This document shows, piece by piece, positions 12,922 to 17,526 of a stretch of DNA of 17,526 nucleotides; position 1 is the stretch's first letter; each line of letters opens with the position of its first letter. The notes beneath the pieces are model-generated. The model was not told the origin of the DNA. It made no database searches and worked only from the letters and a program-made list of their open reading frames with translations. A program made the translations under genes and the position numbers. The DNA comes from Roseomonas xinghualingensis (GTDB lineage Bacteria > Pseudomonadota > Alphaproteobacteria > Acetobacterales > Acetobacteraceae): assembly GCF_025791835.1 (NCBI RefSeq), contig NZ_JAOXLP010000052.1, positions 1 through 17,526 on the forward strand. The letters run 5' to 3'.

Positions 12922-13631
12922 TGGAGGCCCTATCCCCCCAGCCTTACGGGCGCGAGGGTGGGCTTTTCCACGCGCTGCGCTCGGCGGCGGCGCGCGAGTG
13001 GGATGCCTATTGCTGGCATCCCTTCGTGCGGGGTCTGGCCGATGGCTCCCTGCCGCTGAAGGCATTCCGGCGATACCTGGTGCAGGACTACCTGTTCCTG
13101 GTGCAGTTCGCCCGTGCCCAGTCCCTGGCCGTGGTGAAGGCGGAGAGCCTGGAGGCCATGCGCGTCAAGGGCGCCGTGGTGCAGGCCATTCTCGACGAGA
13201 CGAAGCTGCACCTCGTCTATTGCGCCGAATGGGGGCTGAACGAAGCCTCGGTGCTGGCCGAGCCCGAGGCGCCGGAGACGGTCTGTTACACGCGCTGGGT
13301 GATGGACCAGGGCTATCGCGGCGACATCCTTGACCTTGAGGTGGCGCTGGCGCCCTGCACCATCGGCTATGGGGAGGTGGCGATGCGGATCGAGGCGCAT
13401 CCTTCCCGCAGGCGCGATGGCAATCCCTATGAGAACTGGATTGCCCAGTATGCCAGCCCGGACTACCAGGTCGTGGCCCGCGGTGCGGCGGAACGGTTGG
13501 ACGCGCTGGGCGAAACCCATGGCGGCGCGGCGCGGTTCGCCTCGCTGACGCGGCTTTTTGCCGAGGCGTCGCGGCTGGAGGCGGATTTCTGGCAGATGGG
13601 CCTGAATGCCGCGCGGAACGAAGTGCCATGA
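12921..13631 (+). CDS. tenA: TenA-family protein (thiaminase II / aminopyrimidine aminohydrolase)
   Basis: 236 residues, all-helical TenA fold. Catalytic positions match the cysteine-type TenA proteins: Asp56 in VQDYLFL, Cys146 in LAPCTIGYGE with Tyr150 (the usual nucleophile region), NPYENWIAQYAS at 168-179, and a C-terminal Glu220 in LEADFWQMGL. Such enzymes hydrolyse aminomethyl-pyrimidine breakdown products of thiamine (or thiamine itself) in salvage of the HMP moiety. The ATG at 12921 overlaps the ferredoxin stop, and the stop overlaps mnmA by four bases (ATGA at 13628-13631), so the gene is translationally locked between Fe-S and tRNA-thiolation genes. No thiamine genes or TPP riboswitch are seen nearby, which leaves open a role linked to sulfur metabolism. 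Confidence 0.9.
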   Translation: MEALSPQPYGREGGLFHALRSAAAREWDAYCWHPFVRGLADGSLPLKAFRRYLVQDYLFLVQFARAQSLAVVKAESLEAMRVKGAVVQAILDETKLHLVYCAEWGLNEASVLAEPEAPETVCYTRWVMDQGYRGDILDLEVALAPCTIGYGEVAMRIEAHPSRRRDGNPYENWIAQYASPDYQVVARGAAERLDALGETHGGAARFASLTRLFAEASRLEADFWQMGLNAARNEVP

Positions 13632-14728
13632 AGATTCTGGTTGCCATGTCGGGCGGCGTGGACAGCAGCGTGGTGGCGGGGCTGCTGGCCGAGCAGGGCC
13701 ATGACGTCATCGGTGCCACGCTACAGCTCTACGACCACGGCGCGGCCGTGCAGAAGAAGGGCGCCTGCTGTGCCGGCCAGGACATCCATGATGCGCGCGA
13801 TGTCGCGGACCGGCTGGGCATTCCGCATTACGTGCTGGACCGTGAGAGCCGCTTCCGGGACGCGGTGATCGGCGACTTCGCCGACAGCTACGCGCGCGGC
13901 GAGACGCCCATCCCCTGCGTTCGCTGCAACCAGACCGTGAAGTTCCAGGATCTGGTGGCGCTGGCCCAGGACCTCGGCTGCGAGGCCCTGGCGACTGGCC
14001 ACTATGCCCGCCGCGTGGAAGGCCCGGATGGTCCCGAGCTGCGCCGCGCCGCCGATCCGGCGCGCGACCAGTCCTACTTCCTTTTCGCCACCACCCGCGA
14101 ACAGCTGGCCTTCGCCCGCTTCCCGCTGGGCGACATGCCGGACAAGGCCTCGGTACGGCGCGAGGCTGCGCGGCTGGGCTTGGCCGTGGCGGAGAAGCCC
14201 GACAGCCAGGACATCTGCTTCGTTCCCTCCGGCCGCTACCATGAACTCGTTTCCAGGCTGCGCCCGGGGGCTGCCGAGCCGGGCGAGATCGTGGACACCG
14301 AGGGCCGCGTGCTCGGCCGCCATCAGGGGGTGGCGCGCTACACCGTGGGGCAGGGCCGGGGGCTGGGCCTGCCGGGCGATGCCGGGCTTCGAGTCGCCGC
14401 TCTCGATCCTGCCCGCCGCCGCGTGGTCGTGGCTCCGGCGGCCTCGATTCCCGTGCCGAGCGTGGCGGTGGGCGAGATGAACTGGCTTACGAATCCGCCC
14501 CACGCGCCCTTCCGTGCCGAGGCGAAGTTCCGTGCCCGGGAGATGCCTCAGGCGGTAACGGCGGAGTGGGACGCGGCCTCCGGCCAACTCATCGTGCACC
14601 CGGACGAGCCGGTGATCTCCGCGCCTGGTCAGGGCTGCGTGCTCTATGATGGTGATCGCGTTCTCGGAGGCGGATTCATCCGTCAGAAGCGCATCACCCC
14701 GGTTGACGTGGCGGCGCCGGCAGCCTAA
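13628..14728 (+). CDS. mnmA: tRNA-specific 2-thiouridylase MnmA
   Basis: MnmA adenylates U34 of tRNA-Lys, -Glu and -Gln and replaces its 2-oxygen with sulfur relayed from a cysteine desulfurase. 366 residues, normal. Motifs: PP-loop SGGVDSS (8-14), the nucleophile Cys100 in PCVRCNQTVKF, TGHYAR (123-128), DQSYFLF (147-153), and the persulfide-carrying Cys197 in DSQDICFVP. Then come the central domain (GRHQGVARYTVGQGRGLGL) and the C-terminal beta-barrel ending GCVLYDGDRVLGGGFI. Start ATG at 13628 overlaps the tenA stop (ATGA). It is the last gene of the sulfur operon; tRNA-Met follows 32 bases later without a visible terminator, so read-through into the tRNA is possible. Confidence 0.97.
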   Translation: MKILVAMSGGVDSSVVAGLLAEQGHDVIGATLQLYDHGAAVQKKGACCAGQDIHDARDVADRLGIPHYVLDRESRFRDAVIGDFADSYARGETPIPCVRCNQTVKFQDLVALAQDLGCEALATGHYARRVEGPDGPELRRAADPARDQSYFLFATTREQLAFARFPLGDMPDKASVRREAARLGLAVAEKPDSQDICFVPSGRYHELVSRLRPGAAEPGEIVDTEGRVLGRHQGVARYTVGQGRGLGLPGDAGLRVAALDPARRRVVVAPAASIPVPSVAVGEMNWLTNPPHAPFRAEAKFRAREMPQAVTAEWDAASGQLIVHPDEPVISAPGQGCVLYDGDRVLGGGFIRQKRITPVDVAAPAA

Positions 14729-14760
14729 TTCGCGGGCCTCGGCAGGCAGATGCCTTCTGT

Positions 14761-14835
14761 GGCGACGTAGCTCAGCGGTAGAGCAGGGGAATCATAATCC
14801 CTTGGTCGGCGGTTCAAATCCGTCCGTCGCTACCA
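14761..14835 (+). tRNA. tRNA-Met (anticodon CAT, elongator type)
   Basis: Cloverleaf: acceptor GGCGACG/CGTCGCT with a terminal G-U pair, D-stem GCTC/GAGC, anticodon stem GGGGA/TCCCT with loop ATCATAA (CAT), T-stem GGCGG/CCGTC with loop TTCAAAT, discriminator A, CCA encoded. It lacks the C1-A72 mismatch of initiator tRNA, so it is elongator Met; a lysidine-modified Ile tRNA with the same CAT anticodon is the only alternative. An integrase gene faces its 3' end 47 bases away. Confidence 0.93.
14800..14835 (+). other. Presumed attL of an integrative element (3' part of tRNA-Met)
   Basis: The integrase gene converges on the tRNA 3' end, the normal arrangement for tyrosine-integrase elements that recombine in the T-arm/acceptor part of a tRNA gene. 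The precise core cannot be fixed here because the second copy (attR) would lie to the right of the window. A 9-bp direct repeat, CTAGTCACT at 14870-14878 and 14883-14891, lies between the tRNA and the end of int. Confidence 0.45.
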
Positions 14836-14882
14836 CAATTTCAATGCCTTACCTGCCGGGTTCCTCACGCTAGTCACTGCCT

Positions 14883-15935
14883 CTAGTCACTTCCGGTTTC
14901 CGGGGTGTTCTGGTGTCGCATCGTCATCTTGCCGATGGCCGCTGTGGCAAGGCGCTTGCGGTTCGCCCTCCGCGTGTAGTGCCGGACCATCTGCGTGGTC
15001 TTGTGTCCAGTGATCGCCATGATCTCTTCATCGGTGCATCCGGCCTCCGCCAGCCATGTCGCGGCGGTGGTCCGCAGCCCGTGCCAAACCACCCCCTTCA
15101 GCCCAGCATTGCGGATCGCCGCCCCGACCACATGGCGGAAGTGGTCGATCTTGTAGGGCTCGCCGTCCTGCCGAGTGAGAATGTGCGTGGCCTCTCCCCG
15201 GACAGCCTTCGCTGCGTCCAGCAGCGCCCGGAGCGCCGGGTGGCAGGGCACCCAAACCTTGGCCCCCGTTTTGCCCTGCACGACCTCCACCGCCGTCCCG
15301 TCGTAGGCATCCCAGGTCATGGCGATCTGGTCCTCGCCGCGCTGGCCGGTGCAGAGGGCCAGAAGCAGGCGCAGATTCCAATCTGGGTTGGCCGCCAAGA
15401 ACTGGCGGATTTCATCCTCCGTCCAATCCCGGTAGCCTTCACCGGTCGTCTTGAGGCGCTTAGGCCGGAAGGCCGGGTTGTCCTCACGCCATCCCAGGTC
15501 GACCGCATGCGTGAGCAGGATGCTGAGGGTCGTGACGATTCGGTTGGCGCTCCGGGGCTTCTCGGCGAAGCGGTTGCGGATCTGGAGCACATGCGGACGC
15601 TTCAGACCGACCACCGGCAAGTGCCCAAAGGCCGTCTCCAGTGGGACAAGGCCCTTCTCGTAATCCTTTCGGGTGGCTGGTTTCAGTTCCTTCCACTCCG
15701 GGCTCGCACGGTAGGAAGCGATCAGGACCGCCAGGGTCTTGCCCTGCGGCTTGGTCGGCTTCGGGCCGAGTTGGCTGTCCACACAATTGGCGTGCGCCTC
15801 CTGATAGGCGGCCAGGAACTCAGGAGAGCCTGGCTCGCCCCGCAGCCGCACGCGATAGGTGCCGCGCCGGTAGTAGTGGAACACCTTCCCACCGCTCCGG
15901 TACGCGTTAACGAAGGGCAGGGCTACCGTAGCCAT
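14883..15935 (-). CDS. int: Tyrosine recombinase / phage-type integrase
   Basis: 350 residues, full length. N-terminal arm-binding segment (YRRGTYRVRLRGEPGSPEF), core-binding SAM-like domain about 65-165, catalytic domain from about 170. The catalytic set is complete: Arg199 in CTGQRGED, His285 and Arg288 in WHGLRTTAATW, His311 in TGHKTT, and the nucleophile Tyr320 in VRHYTRR. The start ATG at 15935 overlaps the end of the excisionase-like gene by 29 bases; no separate strong ribosome binding site is seen, so it probably depends on coupling. It is the last gene of a leftward chain and lies next to tRNA-Met, which marks the int end of an integrative element extending to the right. It should be active as far as sequence shows. 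Confidence 0.95.
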   Translation of the reverse strand: MATVALPFVNAYRSGGKVFHYYRRGTYRVRLRGEPGSPEFLAAYQEAHANCVDSQLGPKPTKPQGKTLAVLIASYRASPEWKELKPATRKDYEKGLVPLETAFGHLPVVGLKRPHVLQIRNRFAEKPRSANRIVTTLSILLTHAVDLGWREDNPAFRPKRLKTTGEGYRDWTEDEIRQFLAANPDWNLRLLLALCTGQRGEDQIAMTWDAYDGTAVEVVQGKTGAKVWVPCHPALRALLDAAKAVRGEATHILTRQDGEPYKIDHFRHVVGAAIRNAGLKGVVWHGLRTTAATWLAEAGCTDEEIMAITGHKTTQMVRHYTRRANRKRLATAAIGKMTMRHQNTPETGSD

Positions 15936-16179
15936 TGAGTGCTTGGTCCCACATCGCAGCCGCTTCTTCCGGGCTGGGTTCGGAGGGGCTGCGCGACGCT
16001 ATCGGGCCGCCCATAAGGCCGTCCAGTTCCTCCCGGTCCCAGCGCGGGGACCGGGGGCCAAAGTGGAATGACGGCTTGGGGATCAAGCCTTTCTTCACCA
16101 GCCGGGGCAGCTCATCCACCCGAACGCTCAGGTATTGGGCGGCGGCTTCTCTATCGAGCCACCGGGGCGCGATCTTCAT
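15907..16179 (-). CDS. Excisionase / AlpA-like DNA-binding protein, 90 aa
   Basis: MKIAPRWLDREAAAQYLSVRVDELPRL... has the MerR/AlpA-type winged helix pattern of recombination directionality factors: helix-turn-helix at about 8-28, then KKGLIPKPSFHFGPRSPRWDREELDGLM, where the wing is followed by the R-W-D-R-E-E-L ending typical of Xis/AlpA. The ATG at 16179 overlaps the stop of the upstream 141-aa gene (ATGA, 16176-16179) and has GGGAGG eleven bases upstream, so it is preferred over the open frame up to 16218. Its 3' end overlaps int by 29 bases. Position beside int supports a role in excision; regulation of int is an alternative. Confidence 0.75.
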   Translation of the reverse strand: MKIAPRWLDREAAAQYLSVRVDELPRLVKKGLIPKPSFHFGPRSPRWDREELDGLMGGPIASRSPSEPSPEEAAAMWDQALNGYGSPALR

Positions 16180-16601
16180 TCCCCCGCCTCCCTCACCACG
16201 TCGCGCGGGTCGGGCCACACCTCGTCTGAGGGCTTGGGCACATCAGGCAGCCGGTCATAGAGGTACTGCACAAGCTGCTCGACGCCGCTCTGGGTAAGAT
16301 TAATCGACTGCCAGCGGCTGCTACCGCCCTCGGGCCACCACTCCAGGCGCAGGGTGGTTCCCGCAGGGTCCGACGCATCGACGTTCGGGAAGGCGAGGAA
16401 GCGTTGCCCGTCACCCTCCAGAACCAGCGCATTCCCGACTGCTTCTGACCGGCCCAGTTCGTGGGTGACCTTGAAGATCTCCGCCAGCGCATCCCGTTGC
16501 TTCTTGAGGGCCTTCTCGTCCGTCGGCCAAGCGATGCGCTGCTTCACCCAATCTAAGATGCGCTGGACCTGAAGGGCGCGCGGCTTCTCGAAGGCCTTCA
16601 C
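16176..16601 (-). CDS. Hypothetical element protein, 141 aa
   Basis: Starts with GTG at 16601, overlapping the stop of the preceding gene (GTGA at 16598-16601), with GGGAGGTGGGGA directly upstream as ribosome binding site. Predicted helical N-terminus rich in Lys/Arg (ALQVQRILDWVKQR, then EKALKKQRDALAEIFKVTHELG), then a beta-rich middle (NALVLEGDGQRFLAFPNVD, TLRLEWWPEGG). The acidic, proline-containing C-terminus ends PRDVVREAGE. There is no membrane segment. No family recognised. Its position between DUF551-type genes and xis/int is typical of accessory genes in a phage or phage-like early region. Confidence 0.75.
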   Translation of the reverse strand: MKAFEKPRALQVQRILDWVKQRIAWPTDEKALKKQRDALAEIFKVTHELGRSEAVGNALVLEGDGQRFLAFPNVDASDPAGTTLRLEWWPEGGSSRWQSINLTQSGVEQLVQYLYDRLPDVPKPSDEVWPDPRDVVREAGE

Positions 16602-16786
16602 TCCCCACCTCCCGCGGCGACCCTGCCGATCAGCTTCTCGACGTATACGACGAGCGCCTGCCCGTCGCGCGCCAGACGCTCACTGTCAGGGCCGCTCCGT
16701 GTGTTGAGATAGGCGACGTGCCGCTGAAGCTCCTTGGCGCTCGCGCGCCCCAGAAACAGCAGCAGATCTCGTTCGTCCTGGGTCAC
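16598..16786 (-). CDS. Hypothetical element protein, 62 aa
   Basis: The GTG at 16786 is the likely start because it overlaps the stop of the upstream DUF551-like gene (GTGA at 16783-16786) and follows a GGGAGGTGGGGA ribosome binding site; a longer frame up to 16918 would run over that gene. The product (TQDERDLLLFLGRASAKELQRH..., ending LIGRVAAGGGE) is predicted as two or three helices, charged and soluble. The AAGGGE ending is shared with the upstream gene because the junction DNA is duplicated. Function unknown. Confidence 0.65.
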   Translation of the reverse strand: MTQDERDLLLFLGRASAKELQRHVAYLNTRSGPDSERLARDGQALVVYVEKLIGRVAAGGGE

Positions 16787-16803
16787 TCCCCACCTCCCGC
16801 GGC
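16598..16803. repeat. 21-bp direct repeat at two gene junctions
   Basis: Positions 16598-16618 and 16783-16803 are identical over 21 bases. On the coding strand each copy contains, in order, the last codons of one gene (GGGGE), a strong ribosome binding site (GGGAGGTGGGGA), a GTG start and an overlapping TGA stop. The junction before the excisionase gene (16176-16195) is a diverged relative (GGGAGGCGGGGGAATGA). Confidence 0.8.
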
Positions 16804-17004
16804 CTGCGGCTGGTTGGTCGGTGGCTCGGGGAGGGGCTGCCAGTGGGTGGGCCTCCACGGCTTGTTCCCCGGAACCCGCAGCCAGCTCCGTGTGATCGAT
16901 GAAGGCGCGAAGAACCACGTCCGATAGATGTGCCCGCGTTCATTCATGCCGATCACCTCGGTCATGTCCCTCGGCGCGGTTTCAATCGGCTGCCACTCAC
17001 CCAT
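16783..17004 (-). CDS. DUF551-like phage protein, 73 aa
   Basis: MGEWQPIETAPRDMTEVIG at the N-terminus and RPTHWQPLPEPP near the end (51-62) are the two hallmark blocks of DUF551 proteins, which are common in phages and integrative elements and have no established function. Between them lies GHIYRTWFF. The ATG at 17004 is chosen because GGGAGG lies eight bases before it; a GTG at 17013 is in frame but overlaps the ribosome binding site. The start overlaps the upstream 52-aa gene by eight bases and the stop overlaps the next GTG. Confidence 0.75.
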   Translation of the reverse strand: MGEWQPIETAPRDMTEVIGMNERGHIYRTWFFAPSSITRSWLRVPGNKPWRPTHWQPLPEPPTNQPQAAGGGE

Positions 17005-17155
17005 CACTATCACCTCCCTGCCTCGCCCTCGGCTGCGGAGGGGCCTTGGTCCACCAGATCCACGTCTGCGACATGTCGTTCCACTGCGTCTGGATTGTCC
17101 CTGCCCTCTCGGCGGCGGCGAGTTCGGGCGGGAGGGGTGGGGTTGGGGCGGTCAT
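16997..17155 (-). CDS. Hypothetical element protein, 52 aa
   Basis: The ATG at 17155 shares one base with the stop of the upstream gene (TGATG, 17153-17157). The product starts MTAPTPPLPPELAAAERAG, has a Trp-rich middle (MSQTWIWWTKAPP) and ends with basic and glycine residues (RARQGGDSDG). The last codons double as the ribosome binding site and first codons of the DUF551-like gene (8-base overlap). Not recognised; the tight overlaps at both ends are the main evidence that it is translated. Confidence 0.6.
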   Translation of the reverse strand: MTAPTPPLPPELAAAERAGTIQTQWNDMSQTWIWWTKAPPQPRARQGGDSDG

Positions 17156-17448
17156 CAGTTCACCTCCGAGGACACGTTGCCGAATGGGCCGTGTGCCCGG
17201 ACCCCGGCGGGCGTGGTGAAGTAGTGGCGGATGCGCCCTGGTAGCGTCGCTCGGGACATGAGCCCCGCAGCCGACATAGCCTCACAGCGCGCTTGTATAT
17301 CGGCCTGCGTGGCGGTCATCGGCTTGTCGTCACACATCGTGCCCTCGGGCAAAGTGCCCAGCCGCAGCAGGAAAAGGTCGATGTGATCGAGATAGACCCT
17401 CTCCCCCACCCCCTGTCCGCCCAGCGGCGCGCGCAGAGGGGCGGTCAT
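17155..17448 (-). CDS. Hypothetical element protein, 97 aa
   Basis: The ATG at 17448 overlaps the stop of the partial gene upstream (ATGA at 17445-17448), which supports this start even though no purine-rich ribosome binding site precedes it; a second possible start is the Met at 17337. The product has a Gly/Pro-rich start (MTAPLRAPLGGQGVGE), a helix YLDHIDLFLLRLG, and a region TATQADIQARCEAMSAAGLMSRATLPGR that could be a small helical DNA- or protein-binding segment. Family unknown. The shared MTAP start with the next gene hints at a local duplication of the start region. Confidence 0.6.
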   Translation of the reverse strand: MTAPLRAPLGGQGVGERVYLDHIDLFLLRLGTLPEGTMCDDKPMTATQADIQARCEAMSAAGLMSRATLPGRIRHYFTTPAGVRAHGPFGNVSSEVN

Positions 17449-17526
17449 GGGGAGGGTTCCGAGATGTTCAGCACTTGAGAGGCGATGATCTCGCCGTCCG
17501 GAGCATTCTTGAAGTCCAGTATCGCC
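17445..17526 (-). CDS. Partial gene at the right window edge
   Basis: An open frame enters from the right edge and ends at 17445: the last 26 residues read AILDFKNAPDGEIIASQ, then VLNISEPSP and stop. Its stop overlaps the following ATG by four bases. Too little is visible to name it, but the composition is ordinary and it continues the chain of overlapping leftward genes. Confidence 0.5.
   Translation of the reverse strand, partial: AILDFKNAPDGEIIASQVLNISEPSP

Noticed and set aside
12900..13000. TPP riboswitch before tenA
   Set aside because: tenA overlaps the ferredoxin stop, leaving no leader; no thi-box-like sequence was noticed in the ferredoxin coding end.
1..17526. CRISPR array or Cas genes
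   Set aside because: No regularly spaced repeats of CRISPR size and no Cas-like proteins were seen; the repeats found are short inverted or junction repeats.

Overview
The window looks like a chromosomal segment of a high-GC alphaproteobacterium, most likely an Acetobacteraceae member of the Roseomonas type. That is an inference from protein style, strong GC bias and the two tRNA sequences; no taxonomic marker gene is present.

Left edge (1-1460): the end of an IS21-family-like insertion sequence abuts a headless umuC, of which only the C-terminal part of a Y-family polymerase subunit remains. Next comes a leftward mini-operon of very small genes (27-, 54- and 78-residue products). It is served by a good promoter whose spacer is filled by a perfect 9+3+9 palindrome. 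Two genes of this set are too short to be found by length alone but have strong ribosome binding sites or start/stop overlaps.

First tRNA locus (1461-3460): tRNA-Val(GAC) is followed by the catalytic C-terminal scrap of a tyrosine recombinase, a 113-residue orphan, an AT-rich inverted repeat and a possible 35-residue membrane protein. This reads as a decayed genomic island.

Core block (3460-14835): a 67-residue orphan, a class I SAM methyltransferase, a YhiM/DUF2776 membrane protein, tyrS and divergent anmK, and a serine alpha/beta hydrolase ending at a clear terminator. Then a rightward sulfur block: an IscR-like Rrf2 regulator without cluster cysteines, two tandem cysteine desulfurases, an Isc-type [2Fe-2S] ferredoxin, TenA and MnmA. 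fdx, tenA and mnmA are joined by start/stop overlaps. The plausible theme is sulfur mobilised from cysteine and used for Fe-S clusters and tRNA 2-thiolation, with a thiamine-salvage enzyme embedded between them. No scaffold or chaperone genes (iscU, hscAB, iscA, suf) are in view.

Right end (14761-17526): tRNA-Met(CAT) is directly followed by a convergent tyrosine integrase. Behind it lies a chain of seven leftward phage-like genes (one cut by the window edge), every neighbouring pair overlapping. This is the int end of an integrative element that continues beyond the window. Two of its gene junctions are perfect 21-bp copies of each other.

The most interesting signals are the cysteine-less IscR at the head of the sulfur operon, the palindrome-controlled microprotein operon at 833-1460, and the repeated translational-coupling junction in the tRNA-Met element.
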